Part shown: piece after piece, positions 7,085 to 15,688 of the stretch
Position numbering within the stretch: the first letter of the stretch is position 1
Layout: every line of letters begins with the position of its first letter
Assembly: GCA_910584525.1 (NCBI GenBank)
Contig: CAJUAT010000018.1
Coordinates: 1-41,344 of the forward strand
DNA from: an uncultured Muribaculaceae bacterium
GTDB lineage: Bacteria > Bacteroidota > Bacteroidia > Bacteroidales > Muribaculaceae
Length of the DNA stretch: 41,344 nucleotides
Direction of reading: 5' to 3'
The notes under the pieces: generated by a model
What the model was told of the DNA's origin: nothing
The model's input: only the letters and a program-made list of their open reading frames with translations
The model's database searches: none
Made by a program: the position numbers and the translations under genes

Positions 7085-9058
7085 ATGAGCAAGCACTGTA
7101 AAGAATGCCATGGTGGCAATGGACATACTCATAGCCATGAACACAGCCACAGTCATGGCGGCGGTCATGAAAACGGGTGGCGGAATTATTCTCTCGAGAT
7201 AGCCAGCGCGGCATTGCTGGCAGCATCTCTTGTGGTACAGCATACGGTAAACTTTCCTGGAGGCAATGAGGGTGTTCACCGCAACTGGTGGCTCTTCGCC
7301 ATATATGCGGTGTCGCTGTTGCCTGTGGGGTTGCCGGTGATCAGGGAGATGCTGATGTCATGGCGCCATGGCAGCGTGATGAATGAGTTCACGCTGATGG
7401 TGGCGGCGTCGGCGGGTGCCTTCATCATCGGCGAATACCCAGAAGCCGTGGCCGTGCTTCTCTTCTATTCTTTCGGTGAGAAGCTGGAGGATTCGGCGTC
7501 CGACGATGTGAGGCGGCGCATAAAGTCGCTGTTGGGCCGCATTCCCGACCGGGCCACGGTGATAGACCCGACGGGGGCGCGACATATCGTCAGCCCCGAG
7601 AGTCTACCTGTAGGCACCAGAATCCTGGTTATGCCCGGCGAGAGGGTTCCCATCGATGCCCGCTATGAGGGTAAAGAGGCTGCCGACTTCGACACTGCCG
7701 CCATTACGGGCGAGTCGGTGCCCCGCGCTTTCAACCCCGGCGACGACCTTCCTTCAGGCATAATTCCCGTAGACACCCCCATAGAGGCCGTGACTACGCG
7801 CCCCTTCAACGATTCCTCCATGACGCGTATCCTCCGAATGATAGAGGATGCCCAGGCAGGCAAATCCCATACCGAAACCATGCTTCGCCGCATCACGCGC
7901 TGGTATACGCCGGTGGTGTTCGCGCTGGCTCTTGCCATTTTCGTCATACCATGGTGCTGGTATGCCCTGGGTGGTCACGGCGACTTTGTATGGGCCGACT
8001 GGTTCAAACGTTCGCTGGTGTTCCTTGTATGCTCTTGTCCCTGTGCGCTGGTGGTCAGCATCCCGCTGAGTTACTTCGTGTCGTTAGGCACTGCGTCCCG
8101 GCTGGGACTTCTCTTCAAAGGCTCCCGTTACCTTGACGGTATGCGCAAGCTGCGCATGGTGGTATTCGACAAGACGGGCACCCTCACCACAGGGAGTTTC
8201 CATATCGAGGCCATAAGGCCGGCGCCGGGCATATCTCCCGAAGAGGTGGTTGCCGCCGTGGCCGCCGTGGATGCCGACTCATCCCACCCGCTCGCAAAGG
8301 CCGTATGCGGATATGCCCGGGAGCATGGGATAAAAATGTCCGAGGCTAAGGATGTGAAGACAGTCCGTCACGGCATTACCGGCGTTGCCGACGGCAAAAG
8401 GATACTTGCCGGTTCCGAGAAGCTTATGGCTGCCAACCAGATTGCCATACCTGCCGGCGATGCGTCAGGCTCACGCATATGTGTGGCCGCCGACGGTCGT
8501 TATATAGGATCGGTATACCTTGTAGACACCATCAAGAATGAAGCCAGATCAGTATTCGATGCGCTGCACAAGGAGGGCGTCAAGGTGATGATACTTAGTG
8601 GCGACAGGGCACCGGCCGTACGCCGGGTTGCGGAGTCCCTGGGCGCCGACGGCTGGAAGGCCGAATTGCTGCCGGAAGATAAGCAGCGGATAGTCAAAGA
8701 GCTTCACGACAAGGAGCCTGTGGCCTTTGTGGGCGACGGCATCAACGATGCACCGGCGATAGCGGCCTCGGATGTGGGCGTGGCCATGGGCACCATGGGC
8801 ACCGGCATGGCCATGGATACCGCCGACGTGATAATATCCGGCGACAATCTGCGGCTGATAGAAAGGGGAATACGGCTGTCGAAGCGGGTACGCCTCACGG
8901 TGATCGAGAATGTATCTTTCGCACTGGGCGTCAAGGCATTGGTGATGACACTCGGGGCCTGCGGCATAGCCACACTCTGGGCCGCGGTCTTCGCCGACAC
9001 GGGCGTCACGCTCATCACCATCCTCTGGACTCTCCTTATGCTCCGGAGAAATCTTTAG
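7085..9058 (+). CDS. Zn/Cd/Pb-type P1B ATPase, His-rich N-terminus
   Basis: 657 residues, inner-membrane metal efflux pump of the ZntA/CadA group. It shows the TGES actuator loop, the membrane metal motif CPC at residues 318-320, the phosphorylation site DKTGT from residue 362, SSHPLAKAV (the HP locus) and GDGINDAPAIAASDVGVAMG. The usual ferredoxin-like HMA domain with GMxCxxC is missing. In its place the first ~32 residues are rich in His and Cys (HCKECHGGNGHTHSHEHSHSH), a likely Zn-binding tail. The CPC motif does not by itself fix the metal; the Zn/Cd-type overall sequence and the His tail favour zinc. No metal-responsive regulator is adjacent. Confidence 0.92.
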   Translation: MSKHCKECHGGNGHTHSHEHSHSHGGGHENGWRNYSLEIASAALLAASLVVQHTVNFPGGNEGVHRNWWLFAIYAVSLLPVGLPVIREMLMSWRHGSVMNEFTLMVAASAGAFIIGEYPEAVAVLLFYSFGEKLEDSASDDVRRRIKSLLGRIPDRATVIDPTGARHIVSPESLPVGTRILVMPGERVPIDARYEGKEAADFDTAAITGESVPRAFNPGDDLPSGIIPVDTPIEAVTTRPFNDSSMTRILRMIEDAQAGKSHTETMLRRITRWYTPVVFALALAIFVIPWCWYALGGHGDFVWADWFKRSLVFLVCSCPCALVVSIPLSYFVSLGTASRLGLLFKGSRYLDGMRKLRMVVFDKTGTLTTGSFHIEAIRPAPGISPEEVVAAVAAVDADSSHPLAKAVCGYAREHGIKMSEAKDVKTVRHGITGVADGKRILAGSEKLMAANQIAIPAGDASGSRICVAADGRYIGSVYLVDTIKNEARSVFDALHKEGVKVMILSGDRAPAVRRVAESLGADGWKAELLPEDKQRIVKELHDKEPVAFVGDGINDAPAIAASDVGVAMGTMGTGMAMDTADVIISGDNLRLIERGIRLSKRVRLTVIENVSFALGVKALVMTLGACGIATLWAAVFADTGVTLITILWTLLMLRRNL

Positions 9059-9081
9059 GCTCTGTTCCTTAACACACTGAT

Positions 9082-9113
9082 GTTGTACATGTGATCAGGA
9101 TAAATTATATTTG
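9082..9113 (+). promoter_or_regulatory. Probable promoter upstream of the nested palindromic element
   Basis: GTTG (9082-9085), 20 bp, then TATATTTG (9106-9113) fit the -33/-7 pattern. The palindromic element begins 5 nt after the -7 box, as it does for copy 1. It would serve the transporter gene at 9391 through a ~270-nt leader. Confidence 0.55.
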
Positions 9114-9116
9114 CAG

Positions 9117-9374
9117 CCGAAGTTGTTTCGACTAATTTTTATTATTGAAGTTGTCTAAACTAATTTACGTATCATAAATATTTTAAAAAGTTGTTAACTT
9201 TATGGCAATCTTTATCAATCTTTTGGGCGTATTTCTTCTCTCTCATCGGCACCGACCGAGAGGTCGCTGCCTCTTCGACAGAAGAAATCCATCCCAAAAC
9301 CTTAATAAATCTTGCCATAAAAATTAGTTTAGACAACTTCATTATTAAACGTAAATTAGTCGAAACGACTTCGG
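9117..9374. mobile_element. MITE-like palindromic element, copy 2 (outer shell)
   Basis: Outer ends CCGAAGTTGTTTCGACTAAT... (9117-9138) and its complement (9353-9374) pair over 22 bp with one mismatch and belong to the family of the element at 1156-1351. Between them only the extreme ends of the outer copy remain; the middle is a second complete element (9147-9340) in opposite orientation. It lies directly before the transporter start codon at 9391. Confidence 0.75.
9147..9340. mobile_element. Inner palindromic element nested in copy 2
   Basis: Inner terminal repeats GAAGTTGTCTAAACTAATTT (9147-9166) and the complement (9321-9340) differ from the outer ends at a few positions. The same layout as copy 1 read backwards follows: end, ACG, AT-rich linker, AACTTTATGGCAATC, core, CCATAAAAATTAG, end. 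ATTATT flanks it on both sides (9141-9146 and 9341-9346), a possible target duplication, though the sequence is simple enough for chance. Confidence 0.7.
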
Positions 9375-9390
9375 TCCAAACGAATGCATT

Positions 9391-11049
9391 ATGGATTGGC
9401 TGCACGATTTATTTTATGAGCATACGGCAGTGCAGGCGGTGGTGGTGATTGCCGTGATTATCGCCATCGGTCTGGGACTCGCCAAAATTCATATCAAGGG
9501 AGTTTCACTGGGTGTGACATGGGTTTTCTTCGCCGGAATCTTCGCGGGTCACATAGGCTTGTCTGTAGATCACAGCATGCTCGTATACGCCGAAAACTTC
9601 GGACTCGTCCTTTTTGTCTATGAGCTTGGTCTCAAAGTGGGACCCGGCTTTTTCAGTTCCTTCATGCAGGGTGGAGTAAAGCTAAACATATTGGGACTGG
9701 GAACAGTGCTTTCCGGCACAGCCCTGGCCATAGGATTGAGCTATTGGTTCGGCATCTCCATGTCGGACATGGCTGGCATCCTCAGCGGAGCCACGACAAA
9801 CACGCCGTCGCTGGGAGCGGCGCAACAGGCGCTCCTGCAGCTGGGCATGTCGGCCAACGGAGCTGCCCTCAGCTGTGCCGTGACATATCCTCTGGGAGTG
9901 ACAGGGGTCATTCTGGCCATCATCGTTTTACGGCACACCGTGGTACGCCCCGCCGACCTTGTGGACCATACGACGGCAGATGAAGACAATACATTCATCG
10001 CCACATACATTGTGCGCAATCCCGCGGCCTGCAATCATACACTCCGGGAGCTTGCCGCCTATACACCGACACAATTTGTGGTTTCCCGTCTATGGCGTAA
10101 CGGCAATGTAAGCGTCCCGGGTCCTGATACCGTTGTGGAGGCTGATGACAGGCTGATGGTAATCACCACACCGGAACGACATGAAAGTCTTACCCTCCTT
10201 TTCGGAGAGGATGAACAGCGCGACTGGAACAAAAATGACATCGACTGGAACAAAATCGACCATGACATCGTGTCGCGACATGTGCTGGTGACAAAACCCG
10301 CACTCAACGGACGGAAACTGGGTACTCTCAAACTGCGCAACATGTATGGCGTCAATGTCACCAGAGTCATGCGCAGTGGCGTAAAGCTCCTCGCCACCCC
10401 GGGCCTCGTACTCCAACTCGGCGACCGCCTCACCGTTGTGGGGAACAGGAATAAAGTGGAAGAGGTGGGGCAACTCATGGGCAACCGCGAAACGAAACTC
10501 AAGGATCCCAATCTGGCCGTTATATTCGTAGGGCTTGTGCTCGGACTTCTTTTGGGTTCTGTACCTGTACACGTTCCGGGGATGACGGCGCCCATAAAAC
10601 TCGGACTTGCCGGCGGACCCATTGTGGTCGGCATACTTATGGGACGCTTCGGGCCCAATCTTCGCATGGTCACATATACCACGCGCAGCGCCAACCTTAT
10701 GCTTCGCGGAATAGGGCTGTCGCTTTATCTGGCATGTCTGGGGCTTGATTCGGGCGCTCACTTTGTGGAAACAATCACACAAGGAGACGGCTTTCTGTGG
10801 CTTGCCGCCGGATTCCTCATAACCTTGCTTCCCGTGCTGCTGATGGGACTGGTGTCACTGCGTGCGGCACATCTGGGATTCGGCCAGACTTGCGGGATGC
10901 TCTGCGGGGCAATGGCCAACCCTATGGCACTCAATTATGCCAACGACACGCTCGCCGGCGATTCTCCCTCTGTAAGTTATGCCACAGTATACCCGGTGGC
11001 TATGTTCTCGCGTGTTGTAATAGCCCAGCTCCTGGTGCTGTGTTTCTGA
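9391..11049 (+). CDS. AAE-family transporter (YidE/YbjL/AspT type) with two TrkA-C domains
   Basis: 552 residues. The plan is membrane helices (about residues 10-190), a soluble middle with two RCK_C/TrkA-C domains (FVVSRLWRNGNVSVPGPDTVVEADDRLMVI and VLQLGDRLTVVG), then a second helical block (about 370-550). The two membrane halves carry similar motifs: GATTNTPSLGAAQQAL and GAMANPMALNYAND. This is the aspartate:alanine exchanger family. AspT itself exchanges aspartate for alanine, but the Bacteroidetes and E. coli members have no proven substrate. The start at 9391 follows the palindromic element by 16 bp, and the first helix begins within 20 residues, supporting this start. Confidence 0.88.
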   Translation: MDWLHDLFYEHTAVQAVVVIAVIIAIGLGLAKIHIKGVSLGVTWVFFAGIFAGHIGLSVDHSMLVYAENFGLVLFVYELGLKVGPGFFSSFMQGGVKLNILGLGTVLSGTALAIGLSYWFGISMSDMAGILSGATTNTPSLGAAQQALLQLGMSANGAALSCAVTYPLGVTGVILAIIVLRHTVVRPADLVDHTTADEDNTFIATYIVRNPAACNHTLRELAAYTPTQFVVSRLWRNGNVSVPGPDTVVEADDRLMVITTPERHESLTLLFGEDEQRDWNKNDIDWNKIDHDIVSRHVLVTKPALNGRKLGTLKLRNMYGVNVTRVMRSGVKLLATPGLVLQLGDRLTVVGNRNKVEEVGQLMGNRETKLKDPNLAVIFVGLVLGLLLGSVPVHVPGMTAPIKLGLAGGPIVVGILMGRFGPNLRMVTYTTRSANLMLRGIGLSLYLACLGLDSGAHFVETITQGDGFLWLAAGFLITLLPVLLMGLVSLRAAHLGFGQTCGMLCGAMANPMALNYANDTLAGDSPSVSYATVYPVAMFSRVVIAQLLVLCF

Positions 11050-11078
11050 CCGCGTATCTCCGGCACACGAAGCCTTCG

Positions 11079-11732
11079 TCACCTGTTCCGGCAGGCAATG
11101 TCGAAGATTTCCATAGGGTCGGAGACGATATGGTCGGCGAAAGCGGAACGGAGCTCGCTGACGGGACGGAATCCCCATGTCACACCCGCCGACTCCACAC
11201 ATGCGCGCCGCGCCGTCTCCATATCGACGCCTGAGTCGCCTACATACAGCACATCCCGTTTGGGACACGGATGCTCCCCGAGCACGGCGAAGACTATCGA
11301 CGGGTCCGGCTTCTTGGGCCTTTCGGGCACCTCCCCCATCACTGCCGCAAACTCTATGTCGGGGAAATAATGGCCGATAACTTTCTCCACGGCACGCTGG
11401 TATTTGTTGCTCGTAACGGCCAGGTCAATCCCCTGGCCCCTGAGCTTTGCAAGCAGTTCGGGGATGCCGGGATATGGCTTGGTGAGGTCGGTGCAGTGCA
11501 TGTCGTAATATTCGCGGAAGTCGCGGAGCATCACGTCGATAGTATCGGCGCCGGCATCAGGCTGAGCACGTTCCAGCAGTTTTCGTACGCCGTTGCCGAC
11601 CATATAATTGTAGGCCGACAACGGATGCGGGGCAAAACCCGACTTCTCCAACGCATGATTGCATGCGTTGCCAAGATCGGCTATCGTATTGAGCAACGTG
11701 CCGTCGAGGTCGAATATCACAAGCTTCTTCAT
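11079..11732 (-). CDS. gph: Phosphoglycolate phosphatase-like HAD hydrolase
   Basis: The start is placed at 11732 (MKKLVIFDLDGTLLNT), because the 13 upstream in-frame residues would precede the buried first strand of the HAD fold. 217 residues. Motif I DLDGT (catalytic Asp pair) is at residues 8-12; a helical cap follows; motif II is VTSNK; the motif III Lys is in RPKKPDPS; motif IV is VGDSGVDMETAR. The match to the Gph/PGP subfamily is good, but other small phosphate monoesters are possible substrates. It lies 61 bp after the Fur-family gene on the same strand and converges with the transporter gene. Confidence 0.85.
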   Translation of the reverse strand: MKKLVIFDLDGTLLNTIADLGNACNHALEKSGFAPHPLSAYNYMVGNGVRKLLERAQPDAGADTIDVMLRDFREYYDMHCTDLTKPYPGIPELLAKLRGQGIDLAVTSNKYQRAVEKVIGHYFPDIEFAAVMGEVPERPKKPDPSIVFAVLGEHPCPKRDVLYVGDSGVDMETARRACVESAGVTWGFRPVSELRSAFADHIVSDPMEIFDIACRNR

Positions 11733-11793
11733 AACAGCTGCAAAGTTATTCAGTAACGCCGAAATTTCCAAATGGAATGCGTGCTCACAGTCT

Positions 11794-12219
11794 TTATTTA
11801 GCTGCGCAGTCGGGGCATGTGCCGGCGATTATGCAGGATATGGAGTCGGCGGAGAACCCGTCGGGGAGCTCGGGCAGGGGCATACGCAGCTGCTCTATGC
11901 AGAGCGTACGGCCGCAAACGTTGCAATGGAAATGGGCGTGGGCGTCTTCGGCGACGTGGGAATGGGGCGACGGACAAGGTTCGTATTTGGGGACGCCGCT
12001 GCCATCCTCCACCACATGCACAAGACCTTTCTGCAGGAAAAGCGCCAGCGCGCGGGTAATGGTGGAGCGGTCCACGGTGTCGAGCTGTATCTCCACTTCC
12101 TGGGCAGTCACCGGCCGCCCGTGGCCCGACAAGGCGCTGAGTATCATGATGCGCAAGGCCGTGGGTCGGATTCCATGCTCCCGCAACCGCGCCGCATCCT
12201 GTTCATGCGTTGGATTCAT
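11794..12219 (-). CDS. Fur-family metalloregulator
   Basis: 141 residues. A winged helix (RPTALRIMILSALSGHGRPVTAQEVEIQL, DRSTITRALALFLQKGLVH) is followed by the metal-binding/dimer domain. HSHVAEDAHAHFHCNVCGRTLCIE carries the His-rich regulatory site and the first CxxC; GTCPDCA at the C-terminus gives the second CxxC of the structural zinc site. Fur, Zur and PerR members cannot be separated from this alone. It is not adjacent to a clear target, though a metal ATPase lies about 3 kb away. Confidence 0.9.
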   Translation of the reverse strand: MNPTHEQDAARLREHGIRPTALRIMILSALSGHGRPVTAQEVEIQLDTVDRSTITRALALFLQKGLVHVVEDGSGVPKYEPCPSPHSHVAEDAHAHFHCNVCGRTLCIEQLRMPLPELPDGFSADSISCIIAGTCPDCAAK

Positions 12220-12255
12220 ACGCGTATATCATAGTATAGCATAGACATTAACGAA

Positions 12256-12281
12256 GGAAAGGATGCCGAAGCATCCTTTCC
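12256..12281 (-). terminator. Hairpin after gdhA
   Basis: Arms GGAAAGGATGC (12256-12266) and GCATCCTTTCC (12271-12281) form a perfect 11-bp stem just beyond the gdhA stop. The T-run is poor, so it may be a weak terminator or an RNA 3'-end stabiliser. Confidence 0.65.
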
Positions 12282-12303
12282 CGAATATCTGTGACAAGGA
12301 ATA

Positions 12304-13641
12304 TCAGATGATACCCTGGGCCATCATGGCGTCGGCCACTTTCATGAAGCCGGCGATGTTGGCGCCCTTCATATAGTTGATGTATCCATCCTGCTGGCGG
12401 CCATACTGCACGCAAGCCTCGTGGATGTTGAGCATCATCTCATGGAGTTTCTTGTCGACTTCCTCGGCGCTCCACTGGAGGTGTTCGGCATCCTGGCTCA
12501 TTTCGAGACCGGAAACGCCTACGCCGCCTGCGTTGACAGCCTTGCCGGGAGCGTAAGGCATCTTGTTGGCCAGGAAGTAGTCGATAGCCTCGGCGGTGCA
12601 GCCCATGTTGGAAACTTCAGCCACCATCATAGCCTTGTTGTCGACAATCATCTTGGCGTCAGCCTCGCTGACCTCGTTCTGAGTAGCGCAGGGGAGGCAG
12701 ATGTCCACCTTCTGTTCCCAAGGCTTGCGGCCGGGGAAGAATGTGGAGCCGGCGAACTTCTCGGCATAAGGAGCCACGATGTCGTTGCCGCTGGCGCGGA
12801 GCTCGAGCATATAGGCGATTTTCTCTTTGTCGAGACCTGCGGGGTCGTAGATATAGCCGTCGGGACCGGAGATGGTGACAACCTTTGCGCCCAGCTCTGT
12901 AGCCTTGGTGGCGGCACCCCATGCAACGTTACCGAAGCCGGAGAGTGCTATGGTCTTGCCCTTGATGTCCTGGTTGAGGTCCTTGAGCATGCTCTCCACA
13001 AAGTAGAGGGCGCCGAAACCGGTAGCCTCGGGACGTATGCGGCTGCCGCCGAACGAGAGACCCTTGCCGGTGAATGTACCCGTGTTCTCGCGGGCCAGCT
13101 TCTTATACATACCGTACATGTAACCAACCTCACGGCCACCCACGCCTATATCGCCGGCGGGCACGTCGCGGTCGGGACCGAGGTTACGCCAGAGTTCAAG
13201 CACGAAAGCCTGGCAGAAGCGCATGATTTCGGCATCGCTCTTGCCACGCGGGCTGAAGTCGCTACCACCCTTGGCACCGCCCATGGGGAGTGTGGTCAAT
13301 GCATTCTTGAACGTCTGCTCGAAGCCCAGGAACTTGAGGATCGACAGGTTAACCGAAGCGTGGAAACGGATACCACCCTTGTAGGGGCCTATGGCGTTGT
13401 TGAACTGCACACGGTAACCGATGTTGTTCTGCACGTTGCCTTTGTCGTCCACCCAGCTCACACGGAAGGTGAATATGCGGTCCGGCTCAATCATGCGCTC
13501 GATGATCTGGGCCTTCTCCCATTCGGGATGCTGGTTGTAGACTTCCTCTACGGAAAGAAGCACTTCACGCACTGCCTGATGGAACTCTTTCTCACCGGGA
13601 TGCTTGGCCTCGAGATTGGCCATGATTTCATTGATTTTCAT
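12304..13641 (-). CDS. gdhA: NADP-type glutamate dehydrogenase
   Basis: 445 residues, the standard length of hexameric class I GDH. It interconverts 2-oxoglutarate plus ammonium and glutamate in the cytoplasm. Visible motifs: GYRVQFNNAIGPYKGGIRFH, LPMGGAKGGSDF with the catalytic Lys, the Rossmann-type GFGNVAWGAA and NAGGVGVSGLEMSQ. A good promoter lies at 13763-13794, giving a leader of about 115 nt, and a hairpin follows the gene. Coenzyme preference for NADP(H) is inferred from similarity, not shown. Confidence 0.95.
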   Translation of the reverse strand: MKINEIMANLEAKHPGEKEFHQAVREVLLSVEEVYNQHPEWEKAQIIERMIEPDRIFTFRVSWVDDKGNVQNNIGYRVQFNNAIGPYKGGIRFHASVNLSILKFLGFEQTFKNALTTLPMGGAKGGSDFSPRGKSDAEIMRFCQAFVLELWRNLGPDRDVPAGDIGVGGREVGYMYGMYKKLARENTGTFTGKGLSFGGSRIRPEATGFGALYFVESMLKDLNQDIKGKTIALSGFGNVAWGAATKATELGAKVVTISGPDGYIYDPAGLDKEKIAYMLELRASGNDIVAPYAEKFAGSTFFPGRKPWEQKVDICLPCATQNEVSEADAKMIVDNKAMMVAEVSNMGCTAEAIDYFLANKMPYAPGKAVNAGGVGVSGLEMSQDAEHLQWSAEEVDKKLHEMMLNIHEACVQYGRQQDGYINYMKGANIAGFMKVADAMMAQGII

Positions 13642-13762
13642 GTCGTTCTTTTTAGATTTAAGTTGATATCTTCCGATACCTTGATTGCTGTTTCTTCTTG
13701 TGGGGATAGGTCAATGTCTTGACGGCATCGTTGAGGGATACCTACCTGTCTCCTATCGGGTG

Positions 13763-13794
13763 CAAACTTACAAACTTTTATCAACATGACCAAA
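13763..13794 (-). promoter_or_regulatory. gdhA promoter
   Basis: On the minus strand TTTG (13791-13794), 20 bp, TAAGTTTG (13763-13770): a full match to the Bacteroidetes -33/-7 consensus. Transcription should start near 13756. Confidence 0.8.
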
Positions 13795-13879
13795 CAAAAA
13801 AACATGTTTGTCGGCATAATTTTGCCGCAGCCCCCTGAAAGGGGGTATACAAATGGCTGGAGGAGGGATATATATACGC

Positions 13880-13908
13880 GAAAAGCCGCGTCGGTGACGC
13901 GGCTTTTC
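13880..13908 (-). terminator. Terminator of the OmpA-family gene
   Basis: GAAAAGCCGCGTC (13880-13892) pairs with GACGCGGCTTTTC (13896-13908). The stem is perfect, with A/T runs built in at its base, and lies 22 bp past the stop codon. Confidence 0.9.
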
Positions 13909-13929
13909 TATAGAGGGTTTGATTGTTTC

Positions 13930-15183
13930 TTACTTCTGAGTGAAGATTACGATACGGTTCCAGTCGTTGGTGCTGTAGGGCTGGATGTCGCTACCATCCC
14001 ACTTAACCGTCAGACGGTCAGGATCGATTCCGTAAGTGTCGGTAAGAACCTTGGCAACGGCGTTGGCACGACGCTCGGAGAGACCCATGTTGTAGTCGCT
14101 TGTACCGGTATCCTTGTCGGCGTAACCAACAACCATGATCTTCTCGTTGGGGTTAGCCTTCAGCCATTCAGCCATGTTGTAGATGTTGACTTCCTCGGTG
14201 GGCAGGATCTTGTCGCTGTTGATGGTGAAGCGAACGGTGCTCATGAGAGGAGCGTTAACACAGTCTTTCTGCTCGGGGCAGGGGAGCTGAGCCTGGAGTT
14301 TGGCAACTTCCTGGCCGCAAGCGAGGAGCTGAGCGCGGAGGTCGTTGACCTGACCGTTGAGGGCTGCGATCTGCGATACGTAGTTGCACTCGTTGAAAGT
14401 GTTCCAGCCACGGCCGCCGATGTTGAAGTTGAAACCACCCATGGCGCTTACAACAGCGTCGATCGAGTTACCTGTCGAGTAGTTGTTGAAGTTGTCGCCG
14501 TAGAACTGAGCGCGAGCCTCTGCGAAGAAGTCAACATACTTGCAAAGACGGAAGCGGAACTGGATACCTGCGGAAACAGGGAGAGTCCACTGAACGCGCT
14601 TTGAGTGGAAGCTCTTGTAAGCAGCGTTGTTGTTTACGCCCATGAAGGGAGGCCAATCCTTGCCCTGGCTCTTGAAGTCCCAGCTGGCAGCGCCACCAAG
14701 ACCGAAGAACGGGATGATGCTGAATACGCGCTTGGGGTTGTAGTTGATGGAGTTCAACATATCCCAGAGCATTTCAACCTGGAGGTTTACGCTCTTCATG
14801 TGGATGAATGCATCCTCATAGTTGGTGTTGGGATCCAGGGGAGCGTCGAAGTGATAGCTGCCGCCGAGAGCCTTGAAGCGGAAACCGATGTAGGGGGATA
14901 CCCAGCGGCCGAAACCGAAGCTGTATGTAGCTGTCCACTTGGCAGCGTCGAGGGTCTTCATCGCACGGTTGTTGATACCACGCTCAACAAGGGGTACGCT
15001 GGCACCGGCACCGATCTCGATGAACCAGTTGTTGCGCCAATTCGAGAAGTAGTGGTTCGTGTTGTCGCAGGTAAACTCTGTTACCGATACGGCATCGTCC
15101 ACGAAGACGTCCTGTGCGTTTGCCGAGCTGCATACCAGCGAGCCGGCGCACAAAAGCATCAAGTAGAGTTTCTTAGCTTTCAT
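13930..15183 (-). CDS. OmpA-family outer membrane protein
   Basis: 417 residues. A signal peptide (MKAKKLYLMLLCAGSLVCSSANA) is followed by an N-terminal barrel domain of roughly 260 residues. A short helical stretch (VAALNGQVNDLRAQLLACGQEVAKLQAQL-like, 280-300) and the C-terminal OmpA domain follow (VVGYADKDTGTSDYNMGLSERRANAVAKVL), which binds peptidoglycan in the family. This is the typical form of abundant Bacteroidetes OmpA-like porin or structural proteins. It has its own promoter 308 bp upstream, a ~300-nt leader and a strong terminator, so it is monocistronic. Confidence 0.9.
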   Translation of the reverse strand: MKAKKLYLMLLCAGSLVCSSANAQDVFVDDAVSVTEFTCDNTNHYFSNWRNNWFIEIGAGASVPLVERGINNRAMKTLDAAKWTATYSFGFGRWVSPYIGFRFKALGGSYHFDAPLDPNTNYEDAFIHMKSVNLQVEMLWDMLNSINYNPKRVFSIIPFFGLGGAASWDFKSQGKDWPPFMGVNNNAAYKSFHSKRVQWTLPVSAGIQFRFRLCKYVDFFAEARAQFYGDNFNNYSTGNSIDAVVSAMGGFNFNIGGRGWNTFNECNYVSQIAALNGQVNDLRAQLLACGQEVAKLQAQLPCPEQKDCVNAPLMSTVRFTINSDKILPTEEVNIYNMAEWLKANPNEKIMVVGYADKDTGTSDYNMGLSERRANAVAKVLTDTYGIDPDRLTVKWDGSDIQPYSTNDWNRIVIFTQK

Positions 15184-15484
15184 AACTTGTGATTTTAGTT
15201 TGTTTTGTTTCTTTTATCAATGTAACGTTAAAAACTTTTAATTGGTTTTGGCCAACTGCGTTTTTAACGCTCGGACAGCCTTAAGTTTATTGTTGATGGG
15301 TTACTACTCTCTGATTCATTCTTCTGATTTTCAGCACATTAACCATGCACCAACCGGTCCTGATTTTTTTTGCATAACTTTAAAGCACCCTAAGGCACTT
15401 CTCCGTAACATCCGTTCTGATGGTTGATATAAAGGCTTTGCCCCACAACCAAATCTCCTGACCGTCGGTCGGGAATCATGAATC
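15184..15484 (-). promoter_or_regulatory. Long 5' leader of the OmpA-family gene
   Basis: The promoter at 15491-15520 places the transcript start near 15484, so about 300 nt would be untranslated. Small hairpins are visible on the minus strand: GACC-gac-GGTC near its 5' end, GCGTT-aaa-AACGC and TTGG-ccaaaa-CCAA near the gene. No known riboswitch was recognised and no ORF in the leader is convincing. Confidence 0.5.
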
Positions 15485-15490
15485 GTTCCG

Positions 15491-15520
15491 CAAAATTACA
15501 TATATTTTTTTAATTTCAAA
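15491..15520 (-). promoter_or_regulatory. Promoter of the OmpA-family gene
   Basis: Minus strand TTTG (15517-15520), 18 bp, TAATTTTG (15491-15498), in a very AT-rich stretch. Good match to the Bacteroidetes housekeeping consensus. Confidence 0.8.
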
Positions 15521-15586
15521 ATACAATTCATAAAAATTTTAACATTACACCCCCTAAAAACCCGTTTTTATGGTCTCTGATATAGT

Positions 15587-15688
15587 ACTGAGTCTCCGAC
15601 TCAGCTGCCTATATTCAGTCTGGTCCCCACCTAACTCGCTGTGGCGCCGGCTGGCGCCGTCGACCCCAGCTCGTAAAGGTGGGGTTAA
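15587..15688 (+). repeat. Structured intergenic repeat, interrupted copy, left part
   Basis: It matches 6713-6829: CTGAGTCTCCGACTCAG hairpin, CTGCCTATATTCAGTCTGGT, then the outer stem CCCCACCT/AGGTGGGG. The inner stem is GGCGCC-GGCT-GGCGCC, different in sequence from the copy at 6713 but again self-complementary. It stops at TTAA (15685-15688), where a 469-bp element begins. Confidence 0.75.

Noticed and set aside
6766..7101. 111-codon frame across the tandem repeats
   Set aside because: It is open because the repeat units are multiples of three; composition is repeat-derived and it overlaps the P1B ATPase start.
9061..9078. CTCTGTTCCTTAA as another end of the 469-bp element family
   Set aside because: Only about nine bases match; too short to support.
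12421..13722. Long plus-strand frame opposite gdhA
   Set aside because: Shadow of gdhA codon usage; no motifs, and gdhA has clear family matches.
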